DNA from: Methylophaga sp.
GTDB taxonomy: Bacteria > Pseudomonadota > Gammaproteobacteria > Nitrosococcales > Methylophagaceae
NCBI GenBank assembly: GCA_014762585.1
Contig: JABURN010000101.1
Location: forward strand, 1 to 9,984
Direction of reading: 5' to 3'
Length of the DNA: 9,984 nucleotides
Shown here: positions 1-7,555 of the stretch, in pieces
Numbering within the stretch: position 1 is the first letter of the stretch
Layout of the letters: each line of letters opens with the position of its first letter
Program-made: the position numbers and the translations under genes
Notes under the pieces: model-generated
Databases searched by the model: none
Seen by the model: only the letters and a program-made list of their open reading frames with translations
What the model was told of the DNA's origin: nothing

Positions 1-1344
1 TTCAAACTGATGAAACTCGCTGGTGCCTACTGGCGTGGTAAATCCGATAATGAAATGCTGCAGCGGGTTTACGGCACAGCCTGGCAGGACAAGAAAGCGC
101 TGAAACAGTATCTGCATCGCCTGGAAGAAGCAGAAAAACGCGACCACCGTAAAATCGCCAAGAGCCTCGACCTGTTCCACTTGCAGGAAGAAGCGGCCGG
201 CATGATCTTCTGGCACGACAACGGCTGGCAGATTTATCGCGTGGTGGAAAACTATATTCGCGACGTATTGCGTGACAACGATTATCAGGAAGTGCGCACG
301 CCACAGGTGGTCGATCGTACCTTATGGGAAAAATCCGGTCACTGGGACAAGTTCGGTGACATGATTTTCAGCACCCACTCGGAAAGCCGTGACTACGCGG
401 TCAAACCGATGAACTGCCCGTGCCACATTCAGATTTTTAATCAAGGCCTCAAAAGTTACCGTGATCTGCCGTTGCGTATGGCCGAATTCGGCTCCTGTCA
501 CCGTAACGAACCCTCGGGTACTTTGCATGGCCTGATGCGTCTGCGCGGATTTACCCAGGATGATGCGCATATCTTTTGTACTGAAGATCAGATTCAGTCA
601 GAAGTGGCGACGTTTATAGATTTGTTGCATGAAGTGTATGCAGACTTCGGCTTCAACGAAATCATTGTTAAATTATCCACCCGGCCGGAAAACCGCGTCG
701 GTAGTGATGAAGTCTGGGACAAGGCGGAACATGCACTGGAACAGGCGCTCAATGCAGCAGAACTGGACTGGGATCTGCAACCGGGCGAGGGCGCATTCTA
801 CGGTCCCAAGATTGAGTTTTCGCTCAAAGATTGCCTGGGCCGTGTCTGGCAGTGCGGCACCATCCAGGTCGACTTCTCCATGCCGGGCCGTCTAGATGCC
901 AGTTATGTTGCCGATGACGGCAGTAAACAGGTCCCTGTGATGCTGCACCGGGCGATTCTGGGGTCACTGGAACGTTTTATTGGTATTCTGATTGAAGAGT
1001 ATGCCGGTGCCTTCCCAACCTGGCTTGCACCCAAGCAGGCCATGGTAATGGGCATCAGTGATAAACAGGCCGATTACGTCAAACAAGTTGCTCAGGATTT
1101 GCAGAAACAAGGCTTTAGAGTCGATACAGACTTGAGAAACGAGAAAATTGGCTTTAAAATACGCGAGCATACACTTCGCCGCGTTCCCTATTTATTAGTT
1201 GTCGGTGAACGCGAAGAACAGAATCAAGCCGTGGCGGTACGTACACGCAAGGGTGAAGATCTCGGCGCCATGCCGGTTTCTGACTTTGCCAGCTTGCTGA
1301 AGGAAGACGTCGCTCGCCGCGGTCGAATTATTTTAGAGGACTAG
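1..1344 (+). CDS. thrS: Threonyl-tRNA synthetase, C-terminal part (5' end outside window)
   Basis: This is a class II aminoacyl-tRNA synthetase that charges tRNA(Thr) in the cytoplasm. The frame is open from base 1, and the ATG at 10 is internal (the GAYWRG segment is mid-protein). The 447 codons present cover the end of the editing region, the catalytic core and the anticodon-binding domain. The N-terminal TGS and most of the editing domain, about 190 residues by family length, lie upstream. The three zinc ligands of the family are visible: Cys in MNCPCH (codon 415-417), His in DDAHIF (568-570) and His in MLHRAI (946-948). Motif 2 ([15 protein letters not shown]) and motif 3 ([11 protein letters not shown]) are intact. 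The anticodon-binding part contains [19 protein letters not shown], nearly identical to E. coli. The TAG stop lies 3 nt before the infC start, and the infC Shine-Dalgarno lies inside the last thrS codons. Confidence 0.98.
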   Translation, partial: FKLMKLAGAYWRGKSDNEMLQRVYGTAWQDKKALKQYLHRLEEAEKRDHRKIAKSLDLFHLQEEAAGMIFWHDNGWQIYRVVENYIRDVLRDNDYQEVRTPQVVDRTLWEKSGHWDKFGDMIFSTHSESRDYAVKPMNCPCHIQIFNQGLKSYRDLPLRMAEFGSCHRNEPSGTLHGLMRLRGFTQDDAHIFCTEDQIQSEVATFIDLLHEVYADFGFNEIIVKLSTRPENRVGSDEVWDKAEHALEQALNAAELDWDLQPGEGAFYGPKIEFSLKDCLGRVWQCGTIQVDFSMPGRLDASYVADDGSKQVPVMLHRAILGSLERFIGILIEEYAGAFPTWLAPKQAMVMGISDKQADYVKQVAQDLQKQGFRVDTDLRNEKIGFKIREHTLRRVPYLLVVGEREEQNQAVAVRTRKGEDLGAMPVSDFASLLKEDVARRGRIILED

Positions 1345-1350
1345 AACATC
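1335..1350 (+). promoter_or_regulatory. infC ribosome binding site with AUC start codon
   Basis: AGAGGA at 1335-1340 is followed by a 7-nt spacer and ATC at 1348-1350. No ATG, GTG or TTG is available between the thrS stop and 1402, while the conserved IF-3 N-terminal sequence ([11 protein letters not shown]) is already under way by codon 9. The well-placed Shine-Dalgarno and the protein conservation together fix the start at the ATC. In E. coli infC starts with AUU, which lets IF-3 repress its own translation by rejecting non-canonical start codons. AUC is expected to behave the same way, but that is inference. Confidence 0.85.
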
Positions 1351-1866
1351 GCTACAGATCAGAAACGGCTGAATGGTGAAATCACAGCCAAAGAAGTACG
1401 ATTGACGGATTCTAACGGTGAGCAACTCGGTATTGTTTCCTTGAAGGAAGCACTTCAGAAAGCCGAGGATGCCGATTTGGATTTGGTGGAAATTGCCCCT
1501 CAGGCAAAACCACCGGTTTGCCGTATCATGGATTACGGCAAGTTTTTGTTTGAGGAAGGCAAGAAAAAAGCCGAAGCTCGTAAAAAACAAAAACAAATTC
1601 AGGTTAAGGAAGTCAAATTCCGGCCTGGCACAGAAGAAGGGGATTATCAGGTAAAACTACGCAACCTGGTACGTTTCCTTGAAAGCGGTAACAAAACGAA
1701 AGTCAGCCTCCGCTTCCGCGGACGTGAAATGGCACATCAGGATCTGGGTCTGAAATTACTCGAACGAGTGGCGGCAGATTTGGACGAGATTTCTAGTGTC
1801 GAGCAGCGTCCCAAAAAAGAGGGTCGGCAGATGATCATGGTTTTGTCGCCAATCAGTAAAAAATAA
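1348..1866 (+). CDS. infC: Translation initiation factor IF-3 (AUC start)
   Basis: IF-3 binds the 30S subunit, prevents premature 50S joining and discriminates against wrong start codons and initiator mismatches. The predicted 172-residue protein (E. coli 180) has the N-terminal domain (about residues 8-75, with [12 protein letters not shown] and [12 protein letters not shown]). A Lys-rich linker ([12 protein letters not shown]) follows, then the C-terminal 30S-binding domain with [15 protein letters not shown] and [10 protein letters not shown], ending in [10 protein letters not shown]. The start is taken as ATC at 1348. A TTG start at 1402 would delete the conserved beginning of the N-terminal domain. 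The gene is in the same frame as thrS, only AAC separates the thrS stop from the start, and its Shine-Dalgarno lies within thrS, so translational coupling and autoregulation are likely. rpmI follows after 33 nt. Confidence 0.95.
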   Translation: MATDQKRLNGEITAKEVRLTDSNGEQLGIVSLKEALQKAEDADLDLVEIAPQAKPPVCRIMDYGKFLFEEGKKKAEARKKQKQIQVKEVKFRPGTEEGDYQVKLRNLVRFLESGNKTKVSLRFRGREMAHQDLGLKLLERVAADLDEISSVEQRPKKEGRQMIMVLSPISKK

Positions 1867-1899
1867 CTACATAAATTTGAATGCGGAGTTGTAAATACA

Positions 1900-2097
1900 A
1901 TGCCTAAGTTAAAAAACCACAGTGGTGCCGCCAAGCGTTTTAAACGCACTGGCAGCGGAAAATTCAAGCGTTCACAAGCTTTTACCAGCCATATCCTGAC
2001 CAAGAAAAGCACCAAGCGTAAACGCCAGCTGCGTTGTACCCTGACAGTCTGCAAAGCAGATCACATGTCAGTCCGTAAAATGCTGCCGAATCTGTAA
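1900..2097 (+). CDS. rpmI: 50S ribosomal protein L35
   Basis: This small basic large-subunit protein has 65 residues, the same length as in E. coli. The L35 signature is clear: [21 protein letters not shown] and the central [16 protein letters not shown]. The last third ([20 protein letters not shown]) is more divergent from E. coli, which is usual for this protein, and contains two cysteines. The ATG is preceded by GGAG at 1885-1888. The gene sits between infC and rplT. In E. coli, L20 represses rpmI and rplT translation by binding structured mRNA upstream of rpmI. I could not recognise such a structure in the 33-nt gap here, so that regulation is possible but not shown. Confidence 0.97.
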   Translation: MPKLKNHSGAAKRFKRTGSGKFKRSQAFTSHILTKKSTKRKRQLRCTLTVCKADHMSVRKMLPNL

Positions 2098-2112
2098 TTA
2101 AGGAGTTTTCCG

Positions 2113-2472
2113 ATGCCTAGAGTAAAACGCGGCGTAACTGCACACGCACGCCATAAAAAAGTTCTGGATCAAGCGAAAGGTTATTACGGTCGTCGTAAGA
2201 ACGTTTACCGTGTTGCCGTCCAGGCTGTAACCAAAGCCGGTCAATATGCCTATCGTGACCGTCGTCAGAAAAAACGTAATTTCCGTACCCTGTGGATCGC
2301 GCGTATCAACGCGGCTGCTCGTGATTGCGGTTTGTCCTACAGCCGTCTGATCGATGGCCTGAAAAAAGCGTCAATTGAAATCGATCGTAAAGTACTGGCT
2401 GATATCGCCGTGCATGATGAAGCGGCTTTCGCAGCTATCGCGGAAAAAGCAAAAGCAGCTTTGGCTAAGTAA
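2113..2472 (+). CDS. rplT: 50S ribosomal protein L20
   Basis: L20 is a primary 23S rRNA-binding protein needed for early 50S assembly. At 119 residues it is one longer than E. coli L20. It shows the long basic N-terminal extension ([15 protein letters not shown]) and the conserved core [47 protein letters not shown] and LADIAVHD. A strong Shine-Dalgarno (AAGGAG, 2100-2105) precedes the ATG, only 15 nt after the rpmI stop, so the two genes are co-transcribed. In E. coli L20 is also the translational repressor of this pair. A strong intrinsic terminator follows about 40 nt downstream and separates the gene from pheS. Confidence 0.98.
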   Translation: MPRVKRGVTAHARHKKVLDQAKGYYGRRKNVYRVAVQAVTKAGQYAYRDRRQKKRNFRTLWIARINAAARDCGLSYSRLIDGLKKASIEIDRKVLADIAVHDEAAFAAIAEKAKAALAK

Positions 2473-2512
2473 ATCGCCTGTAAAGAGCGATAGCCTTAGT
2501 GCTGTAGTGACT

Positions 2513-2546
2513 AAAAAAGGGCCGCAACCACGGCCCTTTTTTGTTT
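2513..2546 (+). terminator. Intrinsic terminator or attenuator between rplT and pheS
   Basis: AAAAAAGGGCCG (2513-2524), loop CAACCA, and CGGCCCTTTTTT (2531-2542) form a perfect 12-bp stem with a 6-nt loop. It runs into TTTTTTGTTT (2537-2546). This ends only about 16 nt before the pheS start, so pheST must depend on read-through or on a promoter inside rplT. E. coli has an attenuator at the equivalent place, controlled by a Phe-rich leader peptide. No such leader fits in the 90-nt gap here. A second small inverted repeat (ATCGC at 2473-2477, GCGAT at 2487-2491) lies just upstream. Confidence 0.88.
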
Positions 2547-2553
2547 CTGATGA

Positions 2554-3600
<1,047 letters not shown>

Positions 3601-3619
3601 TCGGCGGGAATAATTAACA

Positions 3620-5995
3620 ATGAAGTTTAGCGAAAAGTGGTTACGCGAGTGGGTGAATCCAGAACTGGACACCGCTGCGCTGGTAGAAAAACTGACCAAT
3701 GCCGGACTGGAAGTTGACGCGGTCGAACCGGTCGCCGGTGATTTCAATGGCGTGCGCGTCGGCCAAGTGAAATCGGTGGAACCGCACCCGGATGCCGATA
3801 AACTGCGTCTGACCAGGGTCGATGTCGGTGATGCCGAGTTGCTTGAAATTGTCTGTGGCGCCAGTAATGTGCGTGAAGGCTTGAAAGTCCCCGTGGCCGT
3901 GGTTGGCGCGGTGCTGCCGGGCGAGTTCAAAATCAAGAAAGCCAAACTTCGCGGTGTGCCTTCTTTCGGCATGTTGTGTTCTTCCAAAGAGCTGGGCCTC
4001 ACTGAATCTGCTGACGGCCTGATGGAACTGGCAGATGAAGCGCCGGTAGGAGAGGACTTTCGCGTTTATCTGGGGCTGGACGATGTCTCGATTGATATTG
4101 ATCTGACACCCAACCGCAGTGACTGCCTGGGTGTGGCCGGTGTCGCCCGCGAGGTCGGTGTACTGACTTCTACCGATGTCTGCCAGGTCAACTGTGACGA
4201 GGTTAAGGCGAGTTCGGATAAAACTTTCCCTGTCAAAGTTAGTGCCACGGCTGCATGCCCGCGCTATCTGGGCCGTGTTATCGAGAACGTGAATCCGCAG
4301 GTGGAAACGCCAGTCTGGATGCAGGAGAAACTGCGTCGTAGTGGTCTGCGCAGTCTGGGTCCGGTTGTCGATGTAACCAACTATGTCATGCTGGAACTGG
4401 GTCAGCCCATGCATGCTTTCGATCTGGATAAGCTGAATAACGGCATCAGCGTAAGACTGTCACAGGGCGGCGATAAGCTGACCCTGCTTGATGGCCAGGA
4501 GATTGAGATTCAGCCAGAGAGCTTGCTGATTGCTGACGATAACGGTCCACTGGCGCTGGCCGGTATTATGGGCGGCGAACAGTCTGGTGTGACTGAAACA
4601 ACCCATAATCTGTTCCTGGAAGCAGCGTTTTTCAGTCCCGATGCCATTGCCGGTAAAGCCCGCGCATATGGGCTGCATACCGATTCATCACACCGTTTTG
4701 AGCGTGGTGTCGATCCGGCACTGGCCCAACAAGCCATGCAGCGGGCAACAGCTTTGCTGTTAGACATTGTCGGTGGTGAAGCAGGCCCTGTGACTGAAGT
4801 GCTTAGTGACAAGGATTTACCGTCAACAGCATCCATTCATTTACGTGAAGACCGGATTAAACGGGTATTGGGAATCAGCCTCGAAGCCGCTGAAGTGAGC
4901 GAGCAGTTGAGTCGTCTGGGACTGGCTTTAACCCGGGTTGAAGACGGCTGGCAGGTGACCGTGCCGAGCTTCCGTTTTGATCTGGCCATTGAAGTGGATC
5001 TGATTGAAGAGCTGGGTCGCCTTTATGGTTATGACAGACTGCCGGAAACCCGTCCGCAGGGCACGGTACTGACCAGTAATATCACTGAACGGCTGACGCA
5101 GCTTGAACGACTGCAGAATCTGCTGGTCGATCGCGGCTATTTCGAGGCGGTGACCTACAGCTTTGTCGAACCCAGGCTGCAGTCTTTACTGGCTGAAGAC
5201 GATTTAGCCCCGATTAAGCTGGCCAATCCGATTTCAGCGGATTTATCGGTGATGCGCACCTCATTGTGGCCGGGCCTGGTGCAGGCGCTGGTCTATAATG
5301 CCAATCGCCAGCATGAACGGGTACGTCTGTTTGAAGTCGGACGCGTGTTTAAAGGTGATCTCGACAACATCGAACAGGAGCGTCGTATCGGCGGCCTGAT
5401 ATATGGTGATCAAGATGCTGAACAATGGTCTGAAAAAGCCCGTGAAGTCGACTTTTTCGATGCCAAGGCCGATGTTGAAGCATTACTCGATGTCACCGGT
5501 GGCGACATTCGCTTCCAAGCTGAAACGCATCCTGCGCTGCACCCGGGCCAGACAGCCAGAATCTACAAGAACGGAGAAGCCATAGGCTGGCTCGGTGCCC
5601 TGCATCCAAAACTGCAGAAGCCGCTTGATGTGAATGGCCGGGTGTATCTGTTTGAATTGAGTCTGCCTGCGGTATTGCTGGCCCAAATCCCTGAATTTAC
5701 TGCCTTATCCAAATATCCTGCAATACGCCGGGATTTGGCCCTGGTGGTTGACGAGGCGATCACCGCCGGTCAAATAGAAGATTGCCTGAGCGCAATTGAT
5801 TCTGATATTCTTAAGTCATTTCAACTATTTGACGTCTATACTGGAGATGGAGTCGAGCTCGGCAAGAAGAGTCTCGCCATGGCATTCCACCTCCAGCACG
5901 GTGAACGTACGCTCAAAGATGACGAAGTCGATGCGCTGATCAAAACTGTGACTGACACACTGGAACAGGCTGTCGGTGCAACGATAAGATCCTGA
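3620..5995 (+). CDS. pheT: Phenylalanyl-tRNA synthetase beta subunit
   Basis: This is the tRNA-binding and editing subunit of PheRS. Its 791 residues match the family (E. coli 795). Visible regions in order are: the N-terminal KFSEKWLREWV; an EMAP/OB-type tRNA-binding domain (about 40-150, with GQVKSVEPHPDADKLRL and IVCGASNV); the B3/B4 editing domain (about 210-390, with TNYVMLELGQPMHAFD and GIMGGEQSGV); and the B5 domain (about 400-475). Next come the catalytic-like core (IEELGRLYGYDRLPE, NPISADLSVMRTSLWPGL) and a C-terminal FDX-ACB anticodon-binding domain (about 697-790, SKYPAIRRDLALVVD to the end). The ATG lies 19 nt after pheS with a modest GGCGGGAA ribosome binding site (3603-3610). 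No truncation or frameshift is seen. ihfA follows after 34 nt with no terminator, so they can share a transcript. Confidence 0.98.
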   Translation: MKFSEKWLREWVNPELDTAALVEKLTNAGLEVDAVEPVAGDFNGVRVGQVKSVEPHPDADKLRLTRVDVGDAELLEIVCGASNVREGLKVPVAVVGAVLPGEFKIKKAKLRGVPSFGMLCSSKELGLTESADGLMELADEAPVGEDFRVYLGLDDVSIDIDLTPNRSDCLGVAGVAREVGVLTSTDVCQVNCDEVKASSDKTFPVKVSATAACPRYLGRVIENVNPQVETPVWMQEKLRRSGLRSLGPVVDVTNYVMLELGQPMHAFDLDKLNNGISVRLSQGGDKLTLLDGQEIEIQPESLLIADDNGPLALAGIMGGEQSGVTETTHNLFLEAAFFSPDAIAGKARAYGLHTDSSHRFERGVDPALAQQAMQRATALLLDIVGGEAGPVTEVLSDKDLPSTASIHLREDRIKRVLGISLEAAEVSEQLSRLGLALTRVEDGWQVTVPSFRFDLAIEVDLIEELGRLYGYDRLPETRPQGTVLTSNITERLTQLERLQNLLVDRGYFEAVTYSFVEPRLQSLLAEDDLAPIKLANPISADLSVMRTSLWPGLVQALVYNANRQHERVRLFEVGRVFKGDLDNIEQERRIGGLIYGDQDAEQWSEKAREVDFFDAKADVEALLDVTGGDIRFQAETHPALHPGQTARIYKNGEAIGWLGALHPKLQKPLDVNGRVYLFELSLPAVLLAQIPEFTALSKYPAIRRDLALVVDEAITAGQIEDCLSAIDSDILKSFQLFDVYTGDGVELGKKSLAMAFHLQHGERTLKDDEVDALIKTVTDTLEQAVGATIRS

Positions 5996-6029
5996 TTAGT
6001 ATTATTAAAAGAAGAATTTAGAGGTATAC

Positions 6030-6326
6030 ATGGCACTGACTAAGGCCGATATGACGGAACAACTCTACGATGAGCTGGGTTTTAACAAACGTGAAGCCAA
6101 AGAGCTGGTTGAAATGTTTTTCGAAGAGATTCGTACCGCACTGGAAAAAGGTGAGCAGGTTAAATTATCCGGTTTCGGTAACTTTGAGCTCAGAGACAAG
6201 AGTGAACGGCCTGGTCGTAACCCTAAAACCGGTGAAGAAATCCCCATCTCTGCCCGTCGTGTGGTGACTTTCAGACCCGGCCAAAAACTGAAAGCGAGGG
6301 TGGACAGTTATGCTGGAAGCGAGTAA
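6030..6326 (+). CDS. ihfA: Integration host factor alpha subunit
   Basis: This 98-residue HU/IHF-family protein forms the IHF heterodimer with IhfB and bends DNA sharply at specific sites, acting in replication, recombination and promoter control. It is nearly collinear with E. coli IHF-alpha: [37 protein letters not shown], and the DNA-inserting beta arm with the intercalating proline in [12 protein letters not shown], then [14 protein letters not shown]. The alpha assignment rather than beta or HU rests on this match and on the location after pheT, which is standard for ihfA. AGAGG at 6020-6024 is the ribosome binding site. The 3' end overlaps the following MerR-like gene by 17 nt. Confidence 0.98.
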   Translation: MALTKADMTEQLYDELGFNKREAKELVEMFFEEIRTALEKGEQVKLSGFGNFELRDKSERPGRNPKTGEEIPISARRVVTFRPGQKLKARVDSYAGSE

Positions 6327-6675
6327 CAACAACGAATTACCGCCCATTCCGAGTAAGCGCTATTTCACCATCGGTGAAGTGAGTGAACTGTGTGGCGTGA
6401 AGCCCCACGTGCTGCGCTACTGGGAACAGGAATTTAGCCAACTCAAACCGGTCAAGCGCCGTGGTAATCGTCGTTATTACCAGCGTCATGACGTGATTCT
6501 GATTCGTGAAATCCGCGCTCTGCTCTATGAACAGGGTTTCACTATCGGCGGAGCCCGTCAGCAACTGACACCATCGGGTGAAGTGAAAACGGTTACCACC
6601 AACAAGCAGGATCAGAAAGATCTGGTGCGTGAGCTTCTCAGAGAACTGGAAGACCTGCGGACCTTGCTTAACTGA
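6310..6675 (+). CDS. Small MerR-family DNA-binding regulator
   Basis: This 121-residue protein has an N-terminal MerR winged helix-turn-helix (about residues 17-85): [24 protein letters not shown], with wing KRRGNRRYY and [12 protein letters not shown] short region with [11 protein letters not shown] follows, then a charged helical tail (about 95-120, [17 protein letters not shown]) that could form a dimer coiled coil. No ligand-binding domain or conserved metal-binding cysteines are seen, so it is unlike classic metal or drug sensors of the family. Genes of this type next to ihfA are common in pseudomonads and related gammaproteobacteria, usually unnamed. The ATG lies inside ihfA (17-nt overlap, AGGG at 6297-6300), so its translation is probably coupled to ihfA. 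Its target genes cannot be told from sequence. Confidence 0.93.
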   Translation: MLEASNNNELPPIPSKRYFTIGEVSELCGVKPHVLRYWEQEFSQLKPVKRRGNRRYYQRHDVILIREIRALLYEQGFTIGGARQQLTPSGEVKTVTTNKQDQKDLVRELLRELEDLRTLLN

Positions 6676-6701
6676 TTCTCAGAAAGTCATTTTCAACAGG
6701 T

Positions 6702-6735
6702 AAAAGCCACATCTCTTCTCGATGTGGCTTTTTTT
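6702..6735 (+). terminator. Intrinsic terminator after the ihfA-merR operon
   Basis: AAAAGCCACATC (6702-6713), a 7-nt loop, and GATGTGGCTTTT (6721-6732) form a perfect 12-bp stem, with seven T residues at 6729-6735. It begins 26 nt after the MerR-like stop codon and cleanly ends the translation cluster. The open frame of the next gene extends back into this hairpin, which argues against the ATG at 6722 being a real start. Confidence 0.92.
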
Positions 6736-6751
6736 ATTTGTGACACTCGGG

Positions 6752-6767
6752 GGCTGTTATCACAGCC
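6752..6767. other. Perfect inverted repeat, possible operator
   Basis: GGCTGT (6752-6757) and ACAGCC (6762-6767) form a perfect 6-bp inverted repeat separated by TATC. It lies about 20 nt after the terminator and about 45-60 nt upstream of the candidate -35 box of the cupredoxin operon. No T-run follows, so it is not a second terminator. It could be a regulator-binding site or chance. I do not recognise the site as any named regulator's. Confidence 0.3.
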
Positions 6768-6809
6768 AGGTACATGAAGTTGAACGCCTGAAAGGTCCAC
6801 GAATTTCTT

Positions 6810-6838
6810 TTGCACGGATGCGTCAATCATCATACTAT
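6810..6838 (+). promoter_or_regulatory. Candidate sigma-70 promoter for the cupredoxin-EAL operon
   Basis: TTGCAC (6810-6815) and TACTAT (6833-6838) are separated by 17 bp, giving 3/6 and 4/6 matches to the -35 and -10 consensus. Transcription would start near 6845, about 30 nt before the ATG at 6875. This supports that start codon over upstream in-frame ATGs at 6722 and 6818. The match is moderate and the call is based on spacing and position only. Confidence 0.4.
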
Positions 6839-6874
6839 GGTCATGGTTGCGCACTACATAAAAGTTGGTTCTCG

Positions 6875-7555
6875 ATGAGCTTCGCTCGGCGAATTTGTAA
6901 AACATTATTGCTGTTGTTTGGTCTGACATTGTCTTTTGTCTCGGTTGCTGAGACAGTCACTTTTGTAAGCACGAATCAGTTTGGACAACCCCTTCCGGAT
7001 GTGGTGATTGAACCCTTTACCGATGAGACTATCTCCGCAGCAGACGCAGAGCCGGCGGTGATGGATCAAATAAATAAACGCTTCCGGCCTGAACAGTTAC
7101 TGATTCAGACTGACAGACAAGTCGACTTCCCGAACAGTGACAATATTCGTCATCATGTTTATTCATTCTCTAAAGCCAAGACTTTCGAGCTGAAACTTTA
7201 TGCTGACAAGCCTGAGAGTCCTGTCGCCTTCCCTAAACACGGTGTCGTGGTGCTTGGTTGTAATATTCACGATACGATGATCGCCTATATTTTTGTTTCT
7301 CGTTCTGAATCGACCGCAGTGACAGATAAGACGGGACAGGCCACTGTCAGCATCTCTGACAGTGATGAGTTCAACATCTGGCATAAGCATCAAGCGATTG
7401 GACCTGAACAATTAACCACCGTCAGCCTCGGGGATTTACCACAGAATGAACAGGGACTGTATGTTCTGCAGATAGACATTAAGGAGCCAGAACCCACCAA
7501 TAGCTTCGAGGATACCTTTAGTGGAGTATCTCAGACGGATCAAACTTCGAAATAA
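6875..7555 (+). CDS. Secreted cupredoxin-like protein ('methylamine utilization protein' type)
   Basis: The predicted 226-residue protein has a Sec signal peptide (RR at 5-6, hydrophobic core LLLLFGLTLSFV, cleavage likely after SVA at 25), so it is periplasmic. Residues about 26-60 look like a beta-rich start (TFVSTNQFGQPLPDVVIEPF). The cupredoxin part follows, with FPNSDNIRHHVYSF and VVVLGCNIHDTMIAYI. Possible type 1 copper ligands are His93 or His94, Cys129, His132 and Met135. The C-x2-H-x2-M spacing equals that of amicyanin. Databases often name such proteins 'methylamine utilization protein', but no mau genes are nearby and that role is not supported here. The start is chosen for the signal peptide and the promoter position. 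It has no clear Shine-Dalgarno, and ATG 6818 is an alternative. The 3' end overlaps the next gene by 35 nt, and its exact electron partner is unknown. Confidence 0.85.
   Translation: MSFARRICKTLLLLFGLTLSFVSVAETVTFVSTNQFGQPLPDVVIEPFTDETISAADAEPAVMDQINKRFRPEQLLIQTDRQVDFPNSDNIRHHVYSFSKAKTFELKLYADKPESPVAFPKHGVVVLGCNIHDTMIAYIFVSRSESTAVTDKTGQATVSISDSDEFNIWHKHQAIGPEQLTTVSLGDLPQNEQGLYVLQIDIKEPEPTNSFEDTFSGVSQTDQTSK
7508..7523 (+). promoter_or_regulatory. Ribosome binding site and GTG start of the EAL gene
   Basis: GAGGA at 7508-7512 is followed by an 8-nt spacer and GTG at 7521-7523, all inside the end of the cupredoxin gene. The frame is open back only to a TAG at 7473-7475, with no other usable start between. 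The next in-frame ATG (7575) would cut away half of the first membrane segment. This fixes GTG as the start and suggests translational coupling. Confidence 0.75.

Noticed and set aside
1402..1866. infC beginning at TTG 1402
   Set aside because: It would remove 18 residues including the conserved [10 protein letters not shown] segment, and it lacks a good Shine-Dalgarno.
1867..1899. L20-binding regulatory leader upstream of rpmI
   Set aside because: I looked for stems in the 33-nt gap and its edges and saw none convincing. A long-range pseudoknot with infC sequence cannot be excluded by eye.
6722..6874. Longer version of the cupredoxin gene from ATG 6722 or 6818
   Set aside because: ATG 6722 is inside the terminator hairpin and upstream of the candidate promoter. 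ATG 6818 falls between the proposed -35 and -10 boxes and would put 19 non-hydrophobic residues before a good signal peptide. ATG 6875 gives a normal Sec signal.
6676..6874. tRNA-Pro gene, often found after ihfA and the MerR-like gene in pseudomonads
   Set aside because: No tRNA arms or TTCGA-type T loop are present in this stretch, only the terminator and the upstream region of the next gene.
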